Positions 1 to 8,455 of a stretch of 64,000 nt of DNA are shown here, in pieces. The first letter of the stretch is position 1. Every line of letters starts with the position of its first letter. The position numbers were made by a program, and so were the translations under genes. Origin of the DNA: Gammaproteobacteria bacterium (GTDB lineage Bacteria > Pseudomonadota > Gammaproteobacteria > JAKDMP01); the NCBI GenBank assembly GCA_027018875.1, contig JALUYA010000032.1, forward strand, positions 90,567 to 154,566, read 5' to 3'. Below the pieces are notes generated by a model. That model worked only from the letters and a program-made list of their open reading frames with translations. It was not told the DNA's origin and did not search any database.

Positions 1-7
1 GCGGTTC

Positions 8-1036
8 CTAACCCTTCAGGCCGCGACGTTTCAACTTCTCCACCAGGGTGGTTCGGCGGATGCCCAACAGCCGAGCGGCGCGAGCGATCACCCCACCCGT
101 TTCCTCTAGGGCCATGCGGATCAGGTCTTCCTCAATCAGTCCCAAGTGACGCTTGAGATCGAAGCCTTCGCCGAAGCCGGGATTCGCACAGACAAATTCC
201 GGGCGCGATTCCTCCGGCGACGGCGTCTTGCCGGCATTTCCGGTGATCTCCTCGGGCAACCGGGCCGGATCCACCACCTCGCCCGGATAAAGAACCGCCA
301 AACGCTCGATAATATTGTTCAACTGCCGGACATTGCCGGGCCAGTGATACGCCAGCAGGCTGTCAAGTGCCTCGGGGGTGAGGTGAACCGGCGCCAGCCC
401 GCGCCGCTCAAGTCGCTGGGATACCCGTTCGATCATGATAGGCACATCTTCGCTCCGCTCTCGCAAGGGCGGCAGCTCGATCGGCAGTACATTCAACCGA
501 TAATAAAGATCCTCCCGAAACCGTCCCTCGCGAACCAGCTCCCGCAGATCACGATGCGTCGCGGCAATAATCCGGGCCTCTACGGTGAGCGCTCCGCCCT
601 GACCACCCAGGCGCTCAAACTTTCGCTCTTGGATGACACGCAAGAGCTTGATCTGCATGTCGGGGCTCATTTCACCGATCTCATCCAGCATCAGGGTGCC
701 GCGACCGGCAAGCTCGAACCGGCCTTTACGCCGGACTACGGCTCCCGTAAAGGCCCCGCGCTCGTGACCAAACAACTCGGATGCCAGGAGATCCGCCGGG
801 ATTGCGCCACAATTGACGGGGACGAAAGGTTCCCGCGCACGCAGGGATCGCGCGTGGATTTGCCGCGCGGTCACCTCCTTCCCGGTTCCGGATGCGCCGA
901 GAATCAAGACGGTAGTATCGACACAGGCGACCCGCTCGACCAATTCCCGTACCCGGATCATGGCCCGGCTGTTCCCCAGCAGGCCCTCCTCCCAGGCAGG
1001 CGTGTCTTCCTCGGCCACCTCCGCATTTATTCCCAT
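8..1036 (-). CDS. FleQ-like sigma-54-dependent activator lacking the N-terminal domain
   Basis: Transcription activator that should open sigma-54 promoters of flagellar genes. The 342-residue protein is essentially an AAA+ domain (about residues 18-260) plus a C-terminal Fis-type helix-turn-helix (about 305-342). The Walker A is GASGTGKE (residues 47-54; the usual second residue is Glu), GAFTGA, the sigma-54 contact loop, is at 94-99, and a LMLDEIGE Walker B follows. Only about 17 residues precede the AAA+ domain, so the receiver-like regulatory domain of FleQ/FlrA (about 480-500 residues in total) is missing. It lies at the motor end of the cluster, after ycgR, whereas fleQ usually sits beside fleS. 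No good ribosome binding site precedes the ATG at 1036. It could be a second, truncated paralogue, with the full-length FleQ elsewhere. Confidence 0.85.
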   Translation of the reverse strand: MGINAEVAEEDTPAWEEGLLGNSRAMIRVRELVERVACVDTTVLILGASGTGKEVTARQIHARSLRAREPFVPVNCGAIPADLLASELFGHERGAFTGAVVRRKGRFELAGRGTLMLDEIGEMSPDMQIKLLRVIQERKFERLGGQGGALTVEARIIAATHRDLRELVREGRFREDLYYRLNVLPIELPPLRERSEDVPIMIERVSQRLERRGLAPVHLTPEALDSLLAYHWPGNVRQLNNIIERLAVLYPGEVVDPARLPEEITGNAGKTPSPEESRPEFVCANPGFGEGFDLKRHLGLIEEDLIRMALEETGGVIARAARLLGIRRTTLVEKLKRRGLKG

Positions 1037-1142
1037 TATTGATTTAACATCTTATTTTACTTGCTATTGTATGACTTCCACAGCGACATAGTACAGTTCT
1101 CACCCGTTTCGCCCCTGCGGCAATAGCAATGCATTCCAATAG

Positions 1143-1168
1143 CCGGGCGGGAACCGGTCCCCGCCCGG
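1143..1168 (-). terminator. Strong GC hairpin after ycgR, possible terminator
   Basis: A perfect 9-bp inverted repeat (CCGGGCGGG / CCCGCCCGG) with an 8-base loop lies in the gap between the ycgR stop and the FleQ-like gene. A second GC-rich dyad (GGCCGGCCG) is close to the ycgR stop. No T-run follows on the minus strand, so intrinsic termination is only a possibility; the hairpin may instead protect an RNA end. Confidence 0.4.
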
Positions 1169-1204
1169 GGTGAGTCTCCGGCCGGAATCCCGCGGCCGGC
1201 CGCT

Positions 1205-1963
1205 TCAGAAACCGCGTTCCTTGCGCCTGACTTCGCGCTCCCGTTCGCGCACATAACGGCAAATCGCCTGCTCATCCGCGGCCGTGAGCGCATCGAACTC
1301 GATCCCCAGGATCACCCGGTCGTGCCGCAGCGGAGAGGCCCGCCTGAGGTTGGCGACCCGGCCCCGGCAGGCGATTTTAGTGCCATCCTGCAACTTGAAC
1401 CGCACGGCGCTCAGGCGCTCACCCGGTTGTGGCAGATCCTCCTCCTGCGCCGTATCCACATTCAAGAGCCCGCCGAACCCGCCGATACTGAGATCGATCA
1501 CCCGCGCCCGGAATGTTCGACTTCGAGAATCGATCAGCGTGCAATCGGGCCTTTTCATCAACGGTAAGTCCACGCGATAATAGCGCCGTTGCTGCAACAG
1601 CCAGAACCGCTCGCCGAAATCGCAGCGGTAGGCTCCGGCCCCCCGCCACTCGAGTGGCTCGATAAAATGGGCCTTGAACCCCACATACAGCCTTCGATTA
1701 CGCCCGACCAGGGATAACATGGCCCCAGGAACAAGCCAGGCCAGGTCATGGCCATCGTCGGTAAATTCATCGATCAACACGGACTTCCGATCCACATCCA
1801 GCGCAATAATCGTGGTGACATAAACTGCCGCCCCCTGCTCTGGATATACGGAAAGTATCTGGTTCCGATCGCGCAAGTCCTTCAAAACATGGCGCATCCG
1901 GGCAGAGCCGCCGATCCGATAGGAATTATCGAAAATTTTTTTCAGTAGCCACTGTTCGCTCAT
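1205..1963 (-). CDS. ycgR: YcgR-like flagellar brake protein (YcgR_N + PilZ)
   Basis: Cyclic-di-GMP-responsive flagellar brake. The 252-residue protein has an N-terminal YcgR-type beta domain (about 1-120) and a C-terminal PilZ domain (about 125-245). The c-di-GMP signature is intact: an arginine-rich RRYYR box opens the PilZ domain, and DLSIGGFGG matches the D/N-x-S-x-x-G motif. Known homologues bind c-di-GMP, then contact the stator or switch complex to slow the motor. Its position directly after motC-motD fits that role. A sigma-28-like promoter lies in the 46-base gap upstream. Start: ATG at 1963, giving an N-terminus of the usual length. Confidence 0.85.
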   Translation of the reverse strand: MSEQWLLKKIFDNSYRIGGSARMRHVLKDLRDRNQILSVYPEQGAAVYVTTIIALDVDRKSVLIDEFTDDGHDLAWLVPGAMLSLVGRNRRLYVGFKAHFIEPLEWRGAGAYRCDFGERFWLLQQRRYYRVDLPLMKRPDCTLIDSRSRTFRARVIDLSIGGFGGLLNVDTAQEEDLPQPGERLSAVRFKLQDGTKIACRGRVANLRRASPLRHDRVILGIEFDALTAADEQAICRYVREREREVRRKERGF

Positions 1964-1984
1964 GCCCGGCCATTCTCGCAGACT

Positions 1985-2012
1985 TTATCGGGCAACGTAC
2001 AGCCCGGTCTTA
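1985..2012 (-). promoter_or_regulatory. Candidate sigma-28 (FliA) promoter of ycgR
   Basis: On the minus strand a TAAG (-35 like, overlapping the motD stop) is followed 16 bases later by CCCGATAA. The flagellar sigma-28 consensus is TAAA-N15-GCCGATAA, so the -10 matches at 7 of 8 positions, with spacing off by one. Start of transcription would fall about 15 bases before the ycgR ATG. ycgR is a known FliA-dependent late gene in enterics, which supports the reading. Confidence 0.5.
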
Positions 2013-2861
2013 GGGCAAGGGGGAAAATCCCGTAGCCGGAATCAGCGGTTGAATCGCCCGCTTCCGCCAGGAGTTCGCTAAAATAACAATATCCACGCGC
2101 CGGTTCCGGGACCTTCCCAGCGCCGTTTTATTGCTGGCAATGGGGTGGTACTTGCCATATCCCGCCGCCACCATCCGCCGCGGATCGACTCCAAGCACCT
2201 TGAATAACTGCAATATGGTGACGGCACGGGCCACGCTGAGAGACCAGTTGCTGGAAAACTCCCGGCTGTGAATCGCCCGGTTGTCCGTGTACCCCTGGAT
2301 CTGGACCGGGTTGGGGATCGCCTGCAAGACCAGTCCCAGCCGCGACAATATGGGAATGGCATTCACGCTCAACAAGGCTTTTGCCGTGGGAAACAGTATA
2401 TCCGCCTTGATATGAATAACGATTCCCAATCGACTCTGACTCACACTGACTTCACCGCGCTTGATCATCCGGGCGAGCGCCTGGCGAACGCTGATCAAGA
2501 TGGGCTGTAAGCTATTGGTTCCTTGCATCTGCAGGGGGCGGGAGACGATCTGGGGAACATTGGGTCCGACTTTAACCGGGCTTACCGGCGAGGCGGTGCT
2601 GGAATGCCTGGCCAAACGGATCGGCTGAGTCGAGGTCGGAACATGGGTGAACACGCTCATCAGCGTCTGGCTCAGCACTCGGTACTTCCCCTCATTGACA
2701 CTCGAAATGGCATACATCACCACGAAAAAAGCCACCAGCAAGGTCATGAAATCGCTGTAGGAGATGAGCCAGCGCTCCAGATCCTCCTTCTCTTCCGCTT
2801 TTTTGTGTCGTCTGCCTGTCACTACCGTCTCCTCCGTCGACCCCTGAGGGGCCGATTCCAT
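2010..2861 (-). CDS. motD: Flagellar motor stator protein MotD (MotB family)
   Basis: Peptidoglycan-anchored half of the flagellar stator, working with MotC. It is 283 residues long: a short basic cytoplasmic start, one transmembrane helix (about residues 32-52) containing the proton-carrying Asp in the SYSDFMTLL motif, a plug/linker region, and a C-terminal OmpA-like peptidoglycan-binding domain (about 140-265) with a GYTDNR motif and an NRRVDIVI ending. The gene follows motC with adjacent stop and start. In Pseudomonas this MotCD pair is the second stator set; no MotAB set is seen here. Confidence 0.9.
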   Translation of the reverse strand: MESAPQGSTEETVVTGRRHKKAEEKEDLERWLISYSDFMTLLVAFFVVMYAISSVNEGKYRVLSQTLMSVFTHVPTSTQPIRLARHSSTASPVSPVKVGPNVPQIVSRPLQMQGTNSLQPILISVRQALARMIKRGEVSVSQSRLGIVIHIKADILFPTAKALLSVNAIPILSRLGLVLQAIPNPVQIQGYTDNRAIHSREFSSNWSLSVARAVTILQLFKVLGVDPRRMVAAGYGKYHPIASNKTALGRSRNRRVDIVILANSWRKRAIQPLIPATGFSPLP

Positions 2862-3605
2862 TTACCGGGCGAGATAACCCCGCAATCGTGATTCGATCAC
2901 CCGCGGGTGCTCACCGTTGGCTATTGCCAGCAGGCCCTCTATGATCAATTCATGATAGAGACTGCGTTCACCCGCAAGATCCTTGAGCTTGTTGCCGATG
3001 GGTAAAAAGATGACATTGGCCGATCCGACTCCGTACACCGTGGCGACAAAGGCCGTGGCAATGCCTTCGCCCAGCTTGGAGGGATCCGCCAGGTTGGCCA
3101 TCACGTGTATCAGCCCCAACACGGCACCGAGAATACCTATGGTCGGGGCATAACCTCCCGCCGATTCATAGACCTTGGCGGCGGAATTATTCGCCCGCTC
3201 GTAGGCCTCCAGCTCCACCATCAGGCTGGCCCGCAATGTTTCGGGCTCGGAGCCGTCCACCAGCATCTGTAATCCCTTCTGTATGAACGGATCGGAAATA
3301 CCCTCGATCGCCGCCTCAAGCGTCAACAGCCCACCCTTGCGCGCCATGTCTCCCCACTCCATCAGTCGGGTAATGGCGGCCTCATGATCGAATTTGGGCG
3401 GGAACATGACCCAGAGAAACATTTTGAGCGCCTTGAGAAAGACCGGAAGGCGATATTGCACCATGACCGCCCCGGTGGTGCCCCCCATCACGATCAGGAA
3501 TGCGGTCAGCTGAACGATCGAGGCTAATTTACCGCCTTCGATCAGCATTCCGGAGAGAATCCCCCCGAAGGCGACCAAAATCCCGAGAATGGTCATAATA
3601 TCCAA
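2862..3605 (-). CDS. motC: Flagellar motor stator protein MotC (MotA family)
   Basis: Proton-channel subunit of the stator. Four transmembrane segments (pairs near the N-terminus and around residues 145-205) flank a cytoplasmic loop, as in MotA/TolQ/ExbB proteins. The reading frame is open from a GTG at 3632, but I prefer the TTG at 3605. An AGAAGGGA Shine-Dalgarno sequence lies 8 bases before it, and the resulting 247-residue protein starts at the same point as Pseudomonas MotC. The gene lies directly after fliA, where cheY-cheZ-cheA-cheB would be expected in this gene order. Confidence 0.88.
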   Translation of the reverse strand: MDIMTILGILVAFGGILSGMLIEGGKLASIVQLTAFLIVMGGTTGAVMVQYRLPVFLKALKMFLWVMFPPKFDHEAAITRLMEWGDMARKGGLLTLEAAIEGISDPFIQKGLQMLVDGSEPETLRASLMVELEAYERANNSAAKVYESAGGYAPTIGILGAVLGLIHVMANLADPSKLGEGIATAFVATVYGVGSANVIFLPIGNKLKDLAGERSLYHELIIEGLLAIANGEHPRVIESRLRGYLAR

Positions 3606-3652
3606 GGTTCGAATCCCTTCTCGTATCGGCACGTGGCGTTATAGTAGTTACG

Positions 3653-4399
3653 TCACCCGGAGCGTCGATCTTGAGCATCCGGTTCCACCCAGCCGCTCAG
3701 GTAGCCACGAAGGCGTAACGAGGCCTGGCGCAGAATCTGGCTGACCCGCGACTCACTGACCCCCAAAAGGTTACCAATCTCCTTAAGATTCATCTCTTCC
3801 TGGTAATAAAGCGCCAATACCCCGCGTTCCCGTTCCGGCAACCGCTCGATACACTCGGCCAGGGCCGCCTGAAACCGCTCATCCTCCAACCGCTCCAGCG
3901 GCTCCGGGTTCCCAACACATGGAAAAGGGGCAAGCGGCCCCTCCATGCCCTGCTCGAAATCTTCTATATGGAGTACCTGGGCCGCATTGGCGTCGCGTAA
4001 CAAGGCATGGTATTCCTCCAGCGTGATCCGGAGCCGGGCGGCGATTTCCCGCTCGTCCGGAGGGTGCCCCAGTGCCTGCTCCAGGTTATTGAGAGCCGCC
4101 TGGGCGCGGCGCAACCGGGCCCGGGTACGCCGCGGCATGGGATCGATCGCGCGTAGTGCGTCGATCATCGCTCCACGGATCCGCAGACTGGCATAGCGCT
4201 CGAAGCGTGGTTCCAGCTCGGGCTCGGGAACCTTATCCAGCGCATCGAGCAAGCCCATAAACCCGGCCTGAATCAGGTCATCCACCTCGACCGAGGGCGG
4301 AACCCGCACCTGCAGATGATAGGCAATGCGCCGCACCAGCGGAATATAGCGGGCGATCAGGGCCTTTTCAGGCCCCTGCCGATAGGGACCGGGATCCAC
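3653..4399 (-). CDS. fliA: RNA polymerase sigma factor FliA (sigma-28)
   Basis: Sigma factor for late flagellar genes (flagellin, motor, brake). Region 2 (VRRIAYHLQVRVPP, then DDLIQAGFMGLLDAL) and region 4 (LKEIGNLLGVSESRVSQILRQA portion) are both clear. The frame is open to 4519, but that long form would overlap fleN by 119 bases. The GTG at 4399, one base after the fleN stop, gives 248 residues, the normal length for FliA. An anti-sigma flgM is not present in the window. Confidence 0.9.
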   Translation of the reverse strand: MDPGPYRQGPEKALIARYIPLVRRIAYHLQVRVPPSVEVDDLIQAGFMGLLDALDKVPEPELEPRFERYASLRIRGAMIDALRAIDPMPRRTRARLRRAQAALNNLEQALGHPPDEREIAARLRITLEEYHALLRDANAAQVLHIEDFEQGMEGPLAPFPCVGNPEPLERLEDERFQAALAECIERLPERERGVLALYYQEEMNLKEIGNLLGVSESRVSQILRQASLRLRGYLSGWVEPDAQDRRSG

Positions 4400-4400
4400 C

Positions 4401-5234
4401 TCAGCCCGAGCCCCCACCCACCGAGCCGGCCTGGCGCAGGAGAAACCCGTCTTCGAAGCCCCGCGGCGGCGGCCAGGACAACACTTCGGCGGCCAGTTTC
4501 TCAAAAGCGGCAACCGCACGGCTCATCGGGGCGACCTCCGCCAGGGGCCGGCGGGTACGGGCGGCCCGGACCAGGGCGGGATCGCTGGGAATCGCCCCGG
4601 CATATTCCAGCGCGACATCCAGAAACCGGTCCGTCACTCCGGAGAAATGCCGATATAGGCTCAGCCCCTCGCGCTCGCTCGCAACCTGGTTGGCCACGAT
4701 TACGAAATCACGCCGGCCATGATCCCGGGAAAGAACCTTGACCAACCCATAGGCATCGGTCAGCGCTGCGGGCTCATTGGCCAGAACCAACAAAATGTTA
4801 TGTGAGGCCAGGCTGAAACCGATGACATTGTTGCTCATGCCGGCCGCGGTGTCCACAATCAAAAACTCCCGCCGAATCGCCAATTCTCCGACTGCATCGA
4901 TCAATCCCGCCCGGTCCTGCGCGCTCATGTTGACCATCGCCGAAACCCCGTTGGCAGCGGGCAGAATCTGCAACCCTCCCGGCCCCTCCAGCAACACCTC
5001 TTCCAGGCGACGTTGGGCGCGAATCACATGCCCCAGGTTGTAGCGCGGATTGAGCCCCAACAGTACATCCACGTTACCCAGGCCCAGATCGGCATCGAGT
5101 AACAGCACACGGCGGCCCGCCCGGGTGAGGGCCAAGGCGAGATTCAGCGCAACACTCGTTTTCCCCACCCCACCCTTGCCGCCGGTAACCGCGATGGTCC
5201 GGGTCGATGACATTGTAATATCGGTCATATTCAC
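4401..5234 (-). CDS. fleN: Flagellar number regulator FlhG/FleN (MinD-like ATPase)
   Basis: MinD/ParA-family ATPase that limits flagellar number, in Pseudomonas by antagonising FleQ. The deviant Walker A KGGVGKTS lies near residue 20, followed by the DADLGLGNVD switch and a VDTAAG Walker B. The length of 277 residues is typical. It starts on the base after the flhA stop (GTG at 5234); an in-frame ATG six bases on is an alternative start. The GTPase FlhF, normally encoded between flhA and fleN and the usual partner of FleN in polar placement, is absent here. Confidence 0.92.
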   Translation of the reverse strand: MNMTDITMSSTRTIAVTGGKGGVGKTSVALNLALALTRAGRRVLLLDADLGLGNVDVLLGLNPRYNLGHVIRAQRRLEEVLLEGPGGLQILPAANGVSAMVNMSAQDRAGLIDAVGELAIRREFLIVDTAAGMSNNVIGFSLASHNILLVLANEPAALTDAYGLVKVLSRDHGRRDFVIVANQVASEREGLSLYRHFSGVTDRFLDVALEYAGAIPSDPALVRAARTRRPLAEVAPMSRAVAAFEKLAAEVLSWPPPRGFEDGFLLRQAGSVGGGSG

Positions 5235-7322
5235 CTACTCTGTACCCAGGGTCGCAACGACCCGTATGGTTTTATTGTCCGGAATCTCCTCATACGATAA
5301 CACCCGCAACCGGTGGGCCGCTCGGGATAGAAAGCGTGAAATCAGCGGCCTCAGATTTTGGCTGGTCACCACAACGGCCGGCAACCCGCGGGCCTCCAGT
5401 TCTCCCATGATGCGTCGGGCCTGAACCAGGAGCCTCTCGGCCAGGCCCGGCTCCAAAGCCGGTTCGGTTCCATTTTCGGTCGCCTGCAGATGTTCATTGA
5501 GCAATCTTTCCAGCCCGGGATCCAGTGTCGCCACCTGCAACTCGGGAGCATTGGCATAAAGACGCTGGACGATAAAGGGGCCCAGTCGGCGCCTGGCGGC
5601 CTCGGCCAGCACGACCGGATCCTGCGTCACCCCCGCATGCATGAGCAGGGTTTCGGTAATAGTGCGTATATCCCGAATGGGAACTCCCTCCTCCAGCAAG
5701 CGCTGGAGCACTTGCTGAATAACCACCACGGGCAACTGCTTAGTCAGCTCCTCGACCAGCTTGGAAGCCTGGGAACGCAGGCGCTCCAGCAATGCATCCA
5801 CCTCGGGCTGCCCCAGCAGTTCCGCCGCATGGTGCTCAAAAATTTGGCCTAAATGCGTGGCCACCACCGTCGCGGCATCCACGACCGTATACCCGCCGGC
5901 CTGCGCCTTATCCCGTTCACCCGGGTCGATCCACATGGCCGGCAACCCGAAGGCGGGATCGTGAGTAGCCGTTCCCGTCAACTCCACGCTAACTCCGCCC
6001 GGGTTGATGGCCAACAACAGATCGGGAAGCACTTCCCCCGAGGCCACCTCGACATCTTTCAAAAGCAACCGATACCCGTTGGGCCGCAGTTCCAGGTTAT
6101 CCCGAATATGTACCGCAGGGATCAGAAAACCCAGGTCCTTGGCAAACTTGCGCCGGGTTCCCCGGATGCGGGCCAGCAACTCCCCTTTTTGTTGGTTGTC
6201 CACCAGGGGAATCAGCCGATAGCCCACCTCAAGCCCCAGGGGGTCGACCGACTCGATATCCGCCCAGGTCACATCGGTGCTCTCCCCCTCCGGCTTCGGG
6301 GCCGGTTGCGCTGCGGCCTCGGCCTCCACCTTGGCCCGCTCATCACCGCGGGAGCGATACCACGCAAACCCGGCAAACAGTGCACCGATCCCGATAAATA
6401 CCGTATGCGGCATGCCCGGGATCAACCCCAGCCCCATCATGATCGCGGCGACAATGACCAGCACCCCGGGCCGGTGCAAGAGTTGCGCCATCATTTGCCG
6501 CCCCAGATCGACGTCTTCATGGCTCACGCGGCTGACCACGATACCCGCCGCCGTCGAAATAACCAGGGCCGGGATCTGGGCCACCAATCCATCGCCAATC
6601 GTCAACAGGGTATAACGGCCCGCCGCTGCCGCAAGAGACATATTATGCTGGGCCACCCCGATGATCAGCCCGCCGACGATGTTGATGACCAGAATCAGGA
6701 TAGCGGCGATAGCATCCCCGCGCACGAACTTGCTGGCCCCGTCCATGGCACCAAAAAACTCCGCCTCCAGCGAGACTTCCCGGCGCCGGCGGCGGGCCTC
6801 TTCTTCACCTACCAGGCCCGCATTCAAATCGGCGTCAATGGCCATTTGCTTCCCCGGCATGGCATCCAGGGTAAACCGGGCCGCCACCTCGGCGATGCGT
6901 GTAGCCCCCTTGGTCACTACCACGAAATTGATGATGATGAAAATCGCAAATACCACCAGCCCTACGGTATAGCTGCCCCCCACCACAAACTTGCCGAACG
7001 ACTCAATGACATGCCCGGCGGCGTAGGGCCCGGTATAACCATGAAGCAAGATAACCCGCGTGGAAGCCACATTGAGGGCCAAACGTAACAAGGTCGTTAT
7101 CAGTAACACGCTCGGAAATACCGAAAAATCGAGCACCTTCGCCGTGTAGAGACTGACCAGCATGACGACCAGTGAAAGGGTAATGTTAAAGGTGAACAGA
7201 ATGTCCAAGCCGAAGGGCGGCAATGGGACAATCATCATCATCAGAATCAGGATGATCAAAAGCGGCCCGGCAATTCCGCTCAGGTTGTGCCGTGAGAATC
7301 GGGATAGCCTCGAACCTGCCAT
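5235..7322 (-). CDS. flhA: Flagellar export gate protein FlhA
   Basis: Ring-forming component of the flagellar type III export gate. It has 695 residues: about eight transmembrane helices over residues 1-330 with the conserved FHIPEP-type cytoplasmic loop (TRIAEVAARFTLDAMPGKQMAID region), then a large cytoplasmic domain that docks export substrates and chaperones. The length is usual for the family. The ATG shares one base with the flhB stop (TGATG), indicating coupled translation; fleN follows with no gap. Confidence 0.95.
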   Translation of the reverse strand: MAGSRLSRFSRHNLSGIAGPLLIILILMMMIVPLPPFGLDILFTFNITLSLVVMLVSLYTAKVLDFSVFPSVLLITTLLRLALNVASTRVILLHGYTGPYAAGHVIESFGKFVVGGSYTVGLVVFAIFIIINFVVVTKGATRIAEVAARFTLDAMPGKQMAIDADLNAGLVGEEEARRRRREVSLEAEFFGAMDGASKFVRGDAIAAILILVINIVGGLIIGVAQHNMSLAAAAGRYTLLTIGDGLVAQIPALVISTAAGIVVSRVSHEDVDLGRQMMAQLLHRPGVLVIVAAIMMGLGLIPGMPHTVFIGIGALFAGFAWYRSRGDERAKVEAEAAAQPAPKPEGESTDVTWADIESVDPLGLEVGYRLIPLVDNQQKGELLARIRGTRRKFAKDLGFLIPAVHIRDNLELRPNGYRLLLKDVEVASGEVLPDLLLAINPGGVSVELTGTATHDPAFGLPAMWIDPGERDKAQAGGYTVVDAATVVATHLGQIFEHHAAELLGQPEVDALLERLRSQASKLVEELTKQLPVVVIQQVLQRLLEEGVPIRDIRTITETLLMHAGVTQDPVVLAEAARRRLGPFIVQRLYANAPELQVATLDPGLERLLNEHLQATENGTEPALEPGLAERLLVQARRIMGELEARGLPAVVVTSQNLRPLISRFLSRAAHRLRVLSYEEIPDNKTIRVVATLGTE

Positions 7323-8443
7323 CAGGCAGCACCTCGTTGGAGATCGTCCGGTATCTCGAGTTCACCCAAGGGGCCGGGATCCGTCCCCATCTTCAACTGG
7401 TAAACATAGGCGAGAACCTGGGCCACCGCCTGATACAGCGTGCCCGGAACCTCGGCCTCCAGATCGACGTGGCGGTACAACGCCCGGGCCAAGCCGGGCG
7501 CTTCCAGAACCGGGACATGATGCTCGCGGGCCAGTTTGCGAATGCGCTCGGCGATCCGGTTGGCTCCCTTGGCCACGACGACCGGAGCCAACCGGCGGGT
7601 CGGCTCATACCGCAAGGCTACCGCGTAATGCGTGGGATTGGTAATCACCACATCCGCATGCGGCACTCGTGCCATCATGCGGACCCGGGCCCGTTCCTGC
7701 TGCAATTGGCGAATCCGCCGGCGCACCTCCGGATGACCCTCGGTCTCCTTCATCTCTTCCTTGACTTCCTGGGGAGTCATGCGCAACTGCTTAGCGTACT
7801 GGCGGATCTGGAACGGCACGTCAAAAATCAGAACCAGAACGGTCGCCGCGGCAATATAAAGAAAGAAATGAGCAAAAAGGATACCCGCCTGAAGCAAGGC
7901 GGTTCGGGGCGCATCATTGAGCAGGCCGAACACCTCCCCTCTTTCCGCCCACAAAGCCGCCGCGGCCGCACCGGCAACCACCGTCAGCTTGATGATTGCC
8001 TTGGCCATCTCGCCCCCTCCCTGCATCGAGAATATTTTCTTGATGCCTTCGCCGGGGTTTATGCGGTTGAAGTCGGCCTGCAGGGGAACCCCTGAAAAGC
8101 TCCACCCACCGACGGCAACTCCCCCCAGAATACCGGCAAAGACCACCACCGCAAACAGCGGGAACAACATCCGGGCGGCGGTGAGGTAGATTTGTTTCAC
8201 CGCTTCCAGCATGGACTCCGTGTTATAGGTTTCGATAGGAGTCAGGGCAAGCCCACCGGCCATCAGGCTCCGCGCCGTCTGATACAGATGTTCGCCGGCC
8301 AGCAAAAAGAGCCCGGCGGCGCCCAGGAGCACGGCGGTGGATGCCAGCTCCTTTGAGCGTAACACCTGGCCCCGTTCGCGCGCCTTGCGCAGCTTGTGCG
8401 GTGTTGCCGGAAGGGTGCGTTCCTGAGCCGGAGATTCAGCCAC
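7322..8443 (-). CDS. flhB: Flagellar export switch protein FlhB
   Basis: Export-gate component that switches substrate class from rod/hook to filament by self-cleavage. The 373-residue protein has four transmembrane helices, and the cytoplasmic domain carries the NPTH autocleavage motif (VITNPTHYA). The N-terminus (ATPHKLRKARERGQV) is the conserved FlhB/YscU start. It begins with GTG 12 bases after fliR. With fliK present, hook-length control should work in the standard way. Confidence 0.95.
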   Translation of the reverse strand: MAESPAQERTLPATPHKLRKARERGQVLRSKELASTAVLLGAAGLFLLAGEHLYQTARSLMAGGLALTPIETYNTESMLEAVKQIYLTAARMLFPLFAVVVFAGILGGVAVGGWSFSGVPLQADFNRINPGEGIKKIFSMQGGGEMAKAIIKLTVVAGAAAAALWAERGEVFGLLNDAPRTALLQAGILFAHFFLYIAAATVLVLIFDVPFQIRQYAKQLRMTPQEVKEEMKETEGHPEVRRRIRQLQQERARVRMMARVPHADVVITNPTHYAVALRYEPTRRLAPVVVAKGANRIAERIRKLAREHHVPVLEAPGLARALYRHVDLEAEVPGTLYQAVAQVLAYVYQLKMGTDPGPLGELEIPDDLQRGAA

Positions 8444-8455
8444 AAGGGATCCCTC

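Noticed and set aside
1992-2007. GG-N10-GC pattern before ycgR as a sigma-54 promoter
   Set aside because: Only the core dinucleotides and TTGC match; the overlapping sigma-28-like site fits better and suits the gene.
3600-3620. GGTTCGAATCC resembling a tRNA T-loop near the motC start
   Set aside because: The flanking bases do not form the T-stem or an acceptor stem; it lies in coding and spacer sequence of motC.
5853-7088. A 411-codon plus-strand frame opposite flhA
   Set aside because: Shadow of flhA; no recognisable protein and no ribosome binding site.
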